DNA of 8,351 bases, taken from assembly GCA_035765755.1 (NCBI GenBank), contig DASTWW010000033.1:1-8351 (forward strand), written 5' to 3'. This DNA comes from DASSKA01 sp035765755 (GTDB taxonomy: Bacteria > Actinomycetota > Actinomycetes > Propionibacteriales > Nocardioidaceae). Position numbers and translations under genes: made by a program. The notes under the pieces were generated by a model. The model searched no databases. It was given only the letters and a program-made list of their open reading frames with translations, and was not told where the DNA came from. This document shows, piece after piece, positions 1-6,001 of the stretch. Every line of letters starts with the position of its first letter. Positions within the stretch are counted from its first letter, which is position 1.

Positions 1-223
1 CCTCGTGGCCCGGACCTGCCAGCAAGCCTCCTAGATGAGGCCAGGATCTGAGGCGGAGGCGCCCTCAGTCTGACCCGTCGCTAGTCGCCTCAGGCGGCGA
101 GAGCGAACGAACTGCGCTTTGCGTTGGCAGTTATTGGTTCCCAAGGATCGTTTACGAGATGACCTTGGATCCTCGACCCGCTTCCCCTGGAACGTACGTC
201 CCAAGTCGAAACCGATCAGCCCC
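1..223 (-). ncRNA. ssrA: tmRNA (ssrA), 5' portion; 3' end beyond the window
   Basis: Transfer-messenger RNA enters stalled ribosomes charged with alanine, swaps the broken mRNA for its own short reading frame and tags the nascent protein for proteolysis, working with SmpB. Read on the minus strand it begins GGGGCTGATCGGTTTCGAC at 223, the hallmark tmRNA 5' end (acceptor strand plus D-loop-like part). A 6-base-pair stem (163-168 with 141-146) lies in the PK1 region just before the tag frame at 128-90, which encodes ANAKRSSFALAA followed by TGA. That TGA sits in the loop of a short stem (86-96), as in helix 5 of known tmRNAs, and another hairpin (48-68) belongs to the downstream pseudoknot region. 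The 3' acceptor half with its T-arm is missing because the window stops, so this is a partial record and not a broken gene. An apparent 68-residue frame over the same bases is an artefact of the RNA gene. Identification is very secure; the exact mature 5' base is inferred from the family. Confidence 0.96.
90..128 (-). other. ssrA: tmRNA proteolysis-tag reading frame
   Basis: The resume codon GCC at 128-126 starts a 12-codon frame that reads ANAKRSSFALAA and ends at TGA (92-90). With the alanine carried by the tRNA-like domain the added tag would be AANAKRSSFALAA. The ALAA end is the classic degron recognised by ClpXP-type proteases. The bases just upstream of the resume codon (read AATAACT) are A/U-rich, as is usual for positioning the resume codon. 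Confidence 0.93.
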
Positions 224-246
224 TCTTGAGTTGTCAAGCAGTAGTT

Positions 247-252
247 ACTCTA
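247..252 (-). promoter_or_regulatory. Possible -10 element for ssrA
   Basis: Read on the minus strand the hexamer is TAGAGT, matching TATAAT at four of six positions and fitting the loose actinobacterial TANNNT pattern. It lies 23 bases before the tmRNA 5' end, which would allow a short precursor leader to be removed by RNase P. No convincing -35 hexamer stands 16 to 18 bases upstream, so this is tentative. Confidence 0.25.
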
Positions 253-290
253 CCTGGCCGAACCAGGGCGGGGCAGCCGATATTCCGGCT
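253..290 (-). terminator. Two small hairpins between the amidohydrolase stop and ssrA
   Basis: Directly after the amidohydrolase stop codon the minus strand holds AGCCG-(6)-CGGCT (275-290) and then CCTGG-TTCGG-CCAGG (253-267). Both are 5-base-pair stems and neither is followed by a T-run. They could attenuate read-through from the upstream operon into ssrA. GC-rich actinobacterial terminators often lack a T-run, but chance GC-rich stems are also common here. Confidence 0.3.
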
Positions 291-1165
291 CAGCCGAGCA
301 GGGCGGCTGCGTTCTCCCAGCAGACCCTGCGCAGCCACTCCTCCCCCAGGTCCAGCCGCTCGAGCGCCTCGATCTGGTGGGCGTAGGGGTAGGGGATGTT
401 CGGGAAGTCGCTGCCCAGCAGGATCTTGTCGGCCAGCTCCAGCAGGCGTGGTCGCAGGTCGCGCGGGAACGCCGCGGCGGCCTCGAAGAAGTCGGTGAAC
501 GCCATCGTGGTGTCCAGGCGGACCCGCTCGTAGCGGTCGGCCAGGTCGAGGAACTCGGCGTACTCCGGGGAGCCCATGTGCGCGATGACGGCCGCCAGCC
601 GTGGGTGCGCGCGCAGCACCTCGCCGAAAGGGCCGGGGCCGGTGTGGTTGCGACGGACCGGGCCCGAGCCGGCGTGCACCACCACCGGGGTGCCGCTGTC
701 CGCCAGCGTGCCCCAGACGTCGTGCAGCAGCGGGTCGCGGGGGTCGAACCCGCCGACCTGCCAGTGCACCTTGAACAGTTCGACCCCGTCGTCGAGCGCT
801 TTGGCGACGTACGCCGCGGCGTCCGGCTCGGGAAAGAACGTCGCGCACCGCAACGCCTCCGGGACCCGGTCGGCGAGCCCGGCCGCCCAGTCGTTGAGGT
901 AGCCGGCGATGCCGGCCTTGTGGGCGTAGGGCAGTGCCGAGAACCGTCGTACGCCGAGGCCGCGCAGCCGGGAGATCCGCTCCTCGTCGCTGAACCGGTA
1001 GGTGATCGGCCACGGCCGCCCGATCAGTGGGCCGGCGTCGTCGAAGTAGGCCCAGACCTTGTCCATCACGTTGCGCGGCATGAAGTGCACGTGCACGTCG
1101 TACAGCCCGGGTAGGCCGAGCCGCTCGGTCCAGGCAGGGACGTCGGCGTCCGTCAGACCGGACAC
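290..1165 (-). CDS. Metal-dependent amidohydrolase (amidohydrolase-2 family, TIM barrel)
   Basis: This 291-residue cytosolic protein belongs to the amidohydrolase-2 group that includes ACMSD-like and resorcylate-type decarboxylases and lactonases. The expected ligands are visible: His25-x-His27 in YDVHVHF at the end of strand 1, His164 in VVVHAGS, His196 in AHMGSPEY and Asp253 in LLGSDFP, spaced for a mononuclear (zinc or similar) barrel. Length is normal and the C-terminal helix ending in ENAAALLG is typical. The GTG start lies three bases after the smpB stop and no strong ribosome-binding site precedes it, so translation is probably coupled to smpB. The gene separates smpB from ssrA. The substrate cannot be read from sequence: hydrolase and decarboxylase are both possible. 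Fold and metal site are secure; the precise reaction is unknown. Confidence 0.88.
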   Translation of the reverse strand: MSGLTDADVPAWTERLGLPGLYDVHVHFMPRNVMDKVWAYFDDAGPLIGRPWPITYRFSDEERISRLRGLGVRRFSALPYAHKAGIAGYLNDWAAGLADRVPEALRCATFFPEPDAAAYVAKALDDGVELFKVHWQVGGFDPRDPLLHDVWGTLADSGTPVVVHAGSGPVRRNHTGPGPFGEVLRAHPRLAAVIAHMGSPEYAEFLDLADRYERVRLDTTMAFTDFFEAAAAFPRDLRPRLLELADKILLGSDFPNIPYPYAHQIEALERLDLGEEWLRRVCWENAAALLG

Positions 1166-1168
1166 GGG

Positions 1169-1645
1169 CTACCGGATGCCCTTCAGGTGCTGGCCCAGCG
1201 CCTGCTGCTTCTCCCGGTTGGCCTGACGCTCGGCGAGGGCGTGCCGCTTGTCGTAGCTCCGCTTGCCCCGGGCCAGCGCGATCTCGACCTTGGCCCGGCC
1301 GTCCTTGAAGTACAACGCCAGCGGCACGATCGTCAGGCCCTTCTCGCTGACCCGCCGCTCGATCTTGTCGATCTCCGCACGGTTCAGCAGCAGCTTGCGC
1401 TTGCGGCGCGCGGCGTGGTTGGTCCAGGTGCCCTGGGTGTACTCCGGGATGTGCACGCCGTGCAGCCAGACCTCGTGGCCGTCGACCTCGGCGAAGCCGT
1501 CGACGAGCGAGGCGCGGCCGGCGCGCAGGGACTTCACCTCGGTGCCCTGCAGGACCATCCCGGCCTCGAAGGTGTCCTCGATGTGGTAGTCGTGGCGCGC
1601 CTTCTTGTTCTGCGCCACGAGCTTGCGCCCCTGCTGCTTGACCAT
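1169..1645 (-). CDS. smpB: SsrA-binding protein SmpB
   Basis: SmpB binds the tRNA-like end of tmRNA, delivers it to stalled ribosomes and places its C-terminal tail in the empty mRNA channel. The 158-residue product matches the family throughout: RKLVAQNKKARHDY near the N-terminus, GTEVKSLRAGRASLVD (34-49) with the invariant GTEVKSLR core of the beta barrel, VWLHGVHIPEY, the basic ARRKRKLLL, and VEIALARGKRSYDKR leading into the basic tail. Length is normal. The ATG at 1645 is the only possible start, since an in-frame TGA lies 15 bases upstream. The purine patch CGGAG almost touches the ATG and is too close to be a good Shine-Dalgarno, so weak or leaderless initiation is possible. It follows the M23 peptidase gene by 58 bases, and its partner RNA gene ssrA lies about 0.9 kb downstream on the same strand. 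Confidence 0.97.
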   Translation of the reverse strand: MVKQQGRKLVAQNKKARHDYHIEDTFEAGMVLQGTEVKSLRAGRASLVDGFAEVDGHEVWLHGVHIPEYTQGTWTNHAARRKRKLLLNRAEIDKIERRVSEKGLTIVPLALYFKDGRAKVEIALARGKRSYDKRHALAERQANREKQQALGQHLKGIR

Positions 1646-1703
1646 GCTCCGATTCTGTCAGGTGCGCGCCAGCCGGTTTTCGGCAGCAAGCCGCCGGGCT
1701 CGG

Positions 1704-2993
1704 CTAGAACCAGCTCATCGGGTTCACCGCGGTGCCGTTGGCGAGCACGGTGAAGTGCAGGTGGCACCCGGTCGACCAGCCGGTCGTTCCGACGTACCCG
1801 ATCACCTGGCCGCGCTGAACATAGGCGCCGGTGCCGACGGTGTAGCCGCTCATGTGGTTGTAGATGGTGGCCAGGCCCACGCCGCGGTGGTAGCCGTTGT
1901 CGAGGATCAGCCGGTTGCCCCAGGCGGTCTGGTAGTACTCCTGCATCACCCGGCCGGAGGCGGCGGCGTGGATCGGGGTGCCGCAGCTCGCGGCGAAGTC
2001 CACGCCGTCGTGGAAGGACCGGTAGCCGTAGATCGGGTGGATCCGCCACCCGAAGCCGTCGGTGATCGGCGCCGACACCGGGTAGGACAGGTAGCCGTTC
2101 GAGGACAGGTTCGGGGTGGCGCTGGCGTGCTGGCGCCGCGCGCGGGCCAATGCCCGCTGGCGGGCCCGCTCGGCGCGCCGCTTCAGGATCGCGCTGATCC
2201 GCTCTTCGCGCTTCTGGAGCCGGTGGAGCACCGCCTGGTCGTGCGCCTTGGCCCGCTGGGCCTGCTGCCTGGCCTGCCTCCGTTGCCCGACCAGCTCGCG
2301 CACCCGGGCGGCGGCCGCTTCGGCCTGCGACTCCAGCTGCCTCTTGCGCTGCAGGTTCTCCGCCGCCGCCTTCCGCTGTGCGGCGACCTCGATCTCCGCG
2401 GCGTGCATCTCCTTGGCGTGCACCTTCAGCAGCACCTTGGAGGCCTGGAGCCGGGCGAGCACCGCGGACTGCTTGTCCAACACGTTCTTCACCGAGTTCA
2501 GCTCGCCGGTGAGGTCCTGGGGGTTCTGGGTGGTCAGCACCATGGACAGCCCCATCAGCGCGGGGTCGCCGTCCTGGAAGTTCTGCACGACCAGCTGGCG
2601 CAGCGTCTGCTCCTGCCCGGCGATATTGTCCCGGCCCGCGGCGAGGTCCTCGCGCGCTCGCTGCAGCCGGGCCTCCGCGTCCTCGAGCTTGGCCTGCATC
2701 CGCTGGTCGAGCGCACGCGCGGCGGCCAGCTGCCCCCGGGTCTTGGCCAGGTAGCTCCTCGCGTCGTCCAGCCGGGCCTGGGCGGCCTGCAGGGCACGGG
2801 ATGCGGCACGCAGCTGCGAGCTCGACTCGTCCAGCCCTGCCTGGGCACCGTGGATCTGGTGCTGGACGTGGTGCTTCTTGTGCTTGAGGTCGGCCGCGGC
2901 CGGCGCGCTCAAAGCGACGCCGACCAGCACGCTGCCGGCCACCAAGGCGGCTACCACGCGGCGAGGGGCAGTGCAGGGGAAGTTGCGTGCCAC
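1704..2993 (-). CDS. Secreted coiled-coil LytM/M23 peptidoglycan endopeptidase (EnvC-like, FtsEX-linked)
   Basis: The 429-residue precursor starts with a signal peptide: basic APRR, a hydrophobic stretch (about residues 13-30) and a likely cleavage after APAAA at 34. Residues 35 to about 290 are alpha-helical, rich in Ala, Gln, Arg and Glu, and read as long coiled coils. Residues 304-429 form a LytM domain with His328 and Asp332 (SFHDGVDF), His380 (YNHMS) and His411-x-His413 (CHLHF). All zinc ligands and catalytic histidines are therefore present, unlike E. coli EnvC, whose LytM domain is degenerate. The order ftsE-ftsX-peptidase suggests a cell-wall hydrolase activated through the FtsX extracellular loop at the division site. 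This is inferred from EnvC, PcsB and RipC. I chose the GTG at 2993 because GAAGG lies seven bases upstream and the signal peptide follows directly. A frame opening at 3098 would overlap ftsX by 55 bases and bury the signal peptide. Confidence 0.92.
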   Translation of the reverse strand: MARNFPCTAPRRVVAALVAGSVLVGVALSAPAAADLKHKKHHVQHQIHGAQAGLDESSSQLRAASRALQAAQARLDDARSYLAKTRGQLAAARALDQRMQAKLEDAEARLQRAREDLAAGRDNIAGQEQTLRQLVVQNFQDGDPALMGLSMVLTTQNPQDLTGELNSVKNVLDKQSAVLARLQASKVLLKVHAKEMHAAEIEVAAQRKAAAENLQRKRQLESQAEAAAARVRELVGQRRQARQQAQRAKAHDQAVLHRLQKREERISAILKRRAERARQRALARARRQHASATPNLSSNGYLSYPVSAPITDGFGWRIHPIYGYRSFHDGVDFAASCGTPIHAAASGRVMQEYYQTAWGNRLILDNGYHRGVGLATIYNHMSGYTVGTGAYVQRGQVIGYVGTTGWSTGCHLHFTVLANGTAVNPMSWF

Positions 2994-3000
2994 CGATCTG

Positions 3001-3005
3001 CCTTC
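3001..3005 (-). promoter_or_regulatory. Ribosome-binding site fixing the M23 peptidase start
   Basis: GAAGG read on the minus strand, seven bases before the GTG at 2993. It decides for the internal GTG over the longer frame that would overlap ftsX. Confidence 0.6.
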
Positions 3006-3043
3006 GTTCGAGAACAGGGCAGATCGACGGTATCGGACGCGGC

Positions 3044-3964
3044 TCAGACTTTGAGGTATTTCCGCGTCATCACGAGCGTCGGAATCAGCGTCAGGCACAG
3101 CCCGATCAGCGCGATCCAGCCCACGGCCCAGGCGCCGTCACCCCAGTTGATCCACGCGACGATGTTCGAGCTGGGTCTGAGCGTGCGGTAGATGACGAAG
3201 TACATGAACAGCACCAGCGCTCCCGCGGACAGCGCCACTCCGACCAGGGCGGCGACCAGCGACTCCATCAGGAACGGCAGCTGGATGTAGAGGCTGGAGG
3301 CACCCACCAGCCGCATGATGCCGATCTCGCGGCGTCTCGCGAACGCGGCGAGCCGGATGGTGTTGCCGACTTGGAGCACGGCGGCGAACACCAGGAAGGC
3401 AGCGATCGCGATCGCCCCCCACTTCATCACGTTCATCCAGAAGTAGATCGGCTGCAGCACCTCGCGCAGGTCGCGCACCGTGTTCACCCCGGGCAGGCCC
3501 GCTACCGCGCTCTTGATGCCCTCGAACTGCTGCGGGTCCTTCAGCTGCACCCAGTAGGACTCCTGCATGTCCGAAGGCTTGATGGAGGCGTAGACCCGCT
3601 TCTCGGTCGGGTTGTTGGCGATGTAGGCGCTCTTCCACTTGTTGTAGGCCTGCTGCTTGGTCTGCAGGCGCCAGGACGCGACCTCCGGGTTGGTGTTCAG
3701 CACGTGCTCGATCACCTGCTTCTGTGCCGGCGTGACCTCGCCGTTGACGCAGTTCGCGGTGGTGGAGTTCTGGTTGCACAAGAACACCGTGATCTGGAGC
3801 TTGCTGCCCCAGTAGGACTCCGCCTTGTGCGCCTGCGCGTTGAGCAGCAGGCCCATCCCCACCAGGGTCAGGGACACGAAGATCGTGACGATGACCGCCA
3901 CCGTCATGGACACGTTCCGCTTGAGCCCGTTGCCGAGCTCGGAGAACACGTAGGTCAGCTGCAT
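3044..3964 (-). CDS. ftsX: Cell-division ABC transporter permease FtsX
   Basis: FtsX is the membrane half of the FtsEX complex, which couples ATP hydrolysis in the cytosol to activation of peptidoglycan hydrolases outside. The 306-residue product has the family topology: a cytosolic N-terminus (SELGNGLKRN), helix 1 at about 20-42, an extracellular domain at about 45-175, then helices 2 (about 182-200), 3 (about 229-258) and 4 (about 279-299). The cytosolic loop FARRREIGIMRLVGAS (208-223) is the FtsE-coupling signature. Cys63 and Cys72 in the outer domain could form a disulfide. The ATG at 3964 is preferred: the stretch before it is the ftsE tail read in another frame, homologues begin with a short sequence leading into SE(L/V), and GGGAG lies upstream, though with an 11-base spacer. 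It starts 16 bases after ftsE and is followed 50 bases later by the M23 hydrolase it probably controls. Confidence 0.96.
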   Translation of the reverse strand: MQLTYVFSELGNGLKRNVSMTVAVIVTIFVSLTLVGMGLLLNAQAHKAESYWGSKLQITVFLCNQNSTTANCVNGEVTPAQKQVIEHVLNTNPEVASWRLQTKQQAYNKWKSAYIANNPTEKRVYASIKPSDMQESYWVQLKDPQQFEGIKSAVAGLPGVNTVRDLREVLQPIYFWMNVMKWGAIAIAAFLVFAAVLQVGNTIRLAAFARRREIGIMRLVGASSLYIQLPFLMESLVAALVGVALSAGALVLFMYFVIYRTLRPSSNIVAWINWGDGAWAVGWIALIGLCLTLIPTLVMTRKYLKV

Positions 3965-3980
3965 GGATGCACGGACTCCC

Positions 3981-4670
3981 TCAGTGCTGGTAGCCGTACA
4001 CACCGCGCGACTGGTCACGCACGATGTGCCCTCCGGACAGTTCGATCACGCGTTTGCGCATCTGGTCGACGATGCCGGCGTCGTGGGTCGCCATCAGCAC
4101 GGTGGTGCCGGTCCGGTTGATCCGGTCCAGGAGCTTCATGATCCCGACGGACGTGTTGGGGTCCAGGTTGCCGGTCGGCTCGTCGGCGATCAGGATCATC
4201 GGCCGGTTCACGAACGCCCGGGCGACCGCGACCCGCTGCTGCTCGCCACCGGACAGCTCGTCGGGCATCCGGTTCCCCTTGCCTTCCAGGCCGACCAGCT
4301 CCAGCGTCTCGGGCACCACCCGGTTGATCTGGGAGCGCGGGCGCCCGATCACCTGCAGCGCGAACGCGACGTTCTCGGCCACCGTCTTGTTCGGCAGCAG
4401 CCGGAAGTCCTGGAAGACGGTCCCGATCTGGCGGCGCAGCCCGGGCACCTTCCAGCTGGCGAGCCGGCTGATCTCCTTGCCGGCGACGTACACCCTCCCC
4501 TGGGTGGCCCGGGCCTCGCGCAGGACCAGCCGCAGGAACGTCGACTTCCCGGAGCCGGACGCGCCGACGAGGAAGACGAACTCGCCCTTCTCCACCTCGA
4601 CGGTCACGTCGGAGAGGGCCGGGCGGGTTTGCCCGCCGTACGTCTTGGACACGTTCTCGAAGCGGATCAC
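3981..4670 (-). CDS. ftsE: Cell-division ABC transporter ATP-binding protein FtsE
   Basis: FtsE is the cytosolic ATPase of the FtsEX divisome complex. Counting from the GTG at 4670 (229 residues, the usual length), the motifs are: Walker A GASGSGKST (36-44), Q-loop Gln87 in VFQDFRLL, signature LSGGEQQ (139-145), Walker B LIADEP with catalytic Glu164, D-loop NLD and H-loop His196. The segments FVFLVGASGSGKSTF and INRTGTTVLMATHD are diagnostic of actinobacterial FtsE. The start is uncertain. The GTG fits homologues that open (M/V)IRFENV but has no visible Shine-Dalgarno. An ATG at 4709 would add 13 residues and an ATG at 4739 would add 23 residues that look unconserved; the latter could give a nearly leaderless transcript from the candidate promoter at 4754-4783. 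ftsX follows after 16 bases, so the two are co-transcribed. Confidence 0.96.
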   Translation of the reverse strand: MIRFENVSKTYGGQTRPALSDVTVEVEKGEFVFLVGASGSGKSTFLRLVLREARATQGRVYVAGKEISRLASWKVPGLRRQIGTVFQDFRLLPNKTVAENVAFALQVIGRPRSQINRVVPETLELVGLEGKGNRMPDELSGGEQQRVAVARAFVNRPMILIADEPTGNLDPNTSVGIMKLLDRINRTGTTVLMATHDAGIVDQMRKRVIELSGGHIVRDQSRGVYGYQH

Positions 4671-4710
4671 GGGCGTGGGTAGGCCGGGTTCGGGGACAGA
4701 GGGGAGCATG

Positions 4711-4722
4711 CCGTGTACACGG
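4711..4722. repeat. Perfect 12-base palindrome upstream of ftsE
   Basis: CCGTGTACACGG reads identically on both strands. It lies 41 bases upstream of the preferred ftsE GTG and about 30 bases downstream of the candidate -10, so it would fall in the 5' untranslated region, or inside an N-terminal extension if ftsE starts at 4739. It could be an operator half-site pair or simply a chance palindrome; no regulator family is recognised with confidence. Confidence 0.4.
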
Positions 4723-4753
4723 GGCGGGTACGGCGACATCCGACCAACTCAGG

Positions 4754-4783
4754 AGTTTAGGCGACGACTCTGGCGGTCCCCAA
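4754..4783 (-). promoter_or_regulatory. Candidate promoter of the ftsE-ftsX-peptidase unit
   Basis: Read on the minus strand, TTGGGG (4783-4778) is followed by an 18-base spacer and TAAACT (4759-4754). The -10 fits the actinobacterial TANNNT pattern, while the -35 matches TTGACA only at its first three bases. It lies just past the prfB hairpin and ahead of ftsE, where a new transcription unit would be expected to start. Confidence 0.42.
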
Positions 4784-4816
4784 CACGGTGGCCCGGTCGG
4801 TGTTTCGTGTCGCGCG

Positions 4817-4834
4817 GTGGTCGGACCCGACCAC
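4817..4834 (-). terminator. Strong hairpin after prfB
   Basis: GTGGTCGGGTCCGACCAC begins 11 bases after the prfB stop codon. The arms are perfectly complementary over eight bases (seven if a four-base loop is allowed). No T-run follows, but GC-rich actinobacteria commonly use such I-shaped hairpins. Its position between prfB and the ftsE promoter candidate supports a role as the prfB terminator. The sequence is symmetric, so orientation rests on context. Confidence 0.5.
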
Positions 4835-4844
4835 TCGGCCGCGG

Positions 4845-5957
4845 TCAGGCCACCGGCTGGGCGCCGCGGCGCCATCGGATGCCGGCCTCCAGGAAGCCGT
4901 CGATGTCGCCGTCGAAGACGGCCTGCGGGTTCCCGGTCTCGAACTCGGTGCGCAGGTCCTTGACCAGCTGGTAGGGGTGCAGCACGTAGTTGCGCATCTG
5001 GTCTCCCCAGCTCGCCGCCACGTCGCCGCGCAGCTCCTTGAGGTGGGCCTCCTCCTCGGCCTTCTTCACGGCGAGCAGCTTCGCCTTGAGGATCACCATC
5101 GCGCTGGCCTTGTTCTGCAGCTGGCTCTTCTCGTTCTGGCAGCTGACCACGATCCCGGTGGGCAAGTGGGTGAGCCGGACCGCGGAGTCCGTGGTGTTGA
5201 CCGACTGGCCACCCGGGCCCGACGACCGGTAGACGTCGACCCGGACCTCCTCCTCGGGGATCTCCACCTCGTCGGTCTGCTCCAGCACCGGCACCACCTC
5301 GACGGCGGCGAAGGAGGTCTGCCGCCGGCCCTGGTTGTCGAACGGGCTGATCCGCACCAGCCGGTGGGTGCCCGCCTCCACCGACAAGACCCCATAGACG
5401 TACGGCGCGTGGATGGCAAACGTGGCCGACTTCAGGCCGGCCTCCTCGGCGTAGGAGGTGTCGAAGACCTCGACGGGGTACTTGTTGCGTTCCGCCCACC
5501 GGGTGTACATCCGCATGAGCATCTCGGCGAAGTCGGCTGCGTCGACGCCGCCGGCTCCGGAGCGGATCGTGACCAGGGCCTCCCGGGCGTCGTACTCCCC
5601 CGACAGCAGGGTGCGCACCTCGAGCTGCTCGACGGCCTTGTGCACCCGGACCAGCTCCGCCTCGGCCTCGGCCATCGTCTCGGCGTCGCCCTCCTCGGTC
5701 GCCAGCTCCACCAGCGTGCCGAGGTCCTCCAGCCTGCCGTTGAGCGAGGTGAACCGCTCCAGCTCACCTTGCAGGGCTGACAGCCGTCCGGTCACACGCT
5801 GCGCGTTCTCCTGGTCGTCCCACAGGTCGGGCGCAGACACCTGCTCGCCGAGGTCGGCGATCTCCTTGCGCATCGAGTCGATGTCCAGGACCTGCTCGAT
5901 GGTGTGCATCGTCGCCTGAAGCTGCTTGACCTGGGTTTCGATGTCGGGGCCTGCCAC
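4845..5957 (-). CDS. prfB: Peptide chain release factor 2 (RF2)
   Basis: RF2 recognises UGA and UAA stop codons and triggers peptide release. From the GTG at 5957 the product has 370 residues: a helical N-terminal domain, the stop-recognition tripeptide Ser-Pro-Phe at 204-206 (RISPFDNQGRRQTSFA) and the peptidyl-transferase motif Gly-Gly-Gln at 249-251 (SGPGGQSVNTTDSAVR), then a C-terminal domain ending GFLEAGIRWRR. SPF rather than P(A/V)T separates RF2 from RF1. The frame is continuous: there is no UGA near codon 25, so the programmed +1 frameshift that autoregulates E. coli prfB is absent. The GTG was chosen because family members begin near (M/V)AGPD; a TTG three codons upstream is possible. 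Neither has a clear Shine-Dalgarno, and TACCCT eight bases before the GTG could be a -10 for a nearly leaderless message. It lies 44 bases after the sigma gene and may also be co-transcribed with it. Confidence 0.97.
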   Translation of the reverse strand: MAGPDIETQVKQLQATMHTIEQVLDIDSMRKEIADLGEQVSAPDLWDDQENAQRVTGRLSALQGELERFTSLNGRLEDLGTLVELATEEGDAETMAEAEAELVRVHKAVEQLEVRTLLSGEYDAREALVTIRSGAGGVDAADFAEMLMRMYTRWAERNKYPVEVFDTSYAEEAGLKSATFAIHAPYVYGVLSVEAGTHRLVRISPFDNQGRRQTSFAAVEVVPVLEQTDEVEIPEEEVRVDVYRSSGPGGQSVNTTDSAVRLTHLPTGIVVSCQNEKSQLQNKASAMVILKAKLLAVKKAEEEAHLKELRGDVAASWGDQMRNYVLHPYQLVKDLRTEFETGNPQAVFDGDIDGFLEAGIRWRRGAQPVA

Positions 5958-6001
5958 GACAGGCAAGGGTACGCGCTCGAGCCGCGGAAGCGGTCGCGGG
6001 C

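Noticed and set aside
232..237. Perfect TTGACA (minus strand) just upstream of ssrA, as a -35 box
   Set aside because: Its partner -10 would fall inside the mature tmRNA, near 209-214, where no TANNNT-like hexamer stands. Probably chance or part of the leader.
31..237. 68-residue protein on the minus strand
   Set aside because: The bases are tmRNA; only the 12-residue tag frame, in a different reading frame, is translated.
1605..3191. 528-codon open frame on the plus strand
   Set aside because: It lies antisense to the smpB/M23 region and part of ftsX, with low-complexity Gly/Val/Leu/Arg-rich composition and no recognisable domain; it is a shadow of high-GC codon bias on the other strand.
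2987..4120. 377-codon plus-strand frame opposite ftsX
   Set aside because: Antisense shadow of ftsX, rich in His, Arg and Gly with no domain and no separate ribosome-binding site.
4015..5499. 494-codon minus-strand frame spanning prfB and ftsE
   Set aside because: It runs in another frame through two genes with clear motifs; its Arg/Gly/Ala-rich product has no family features.
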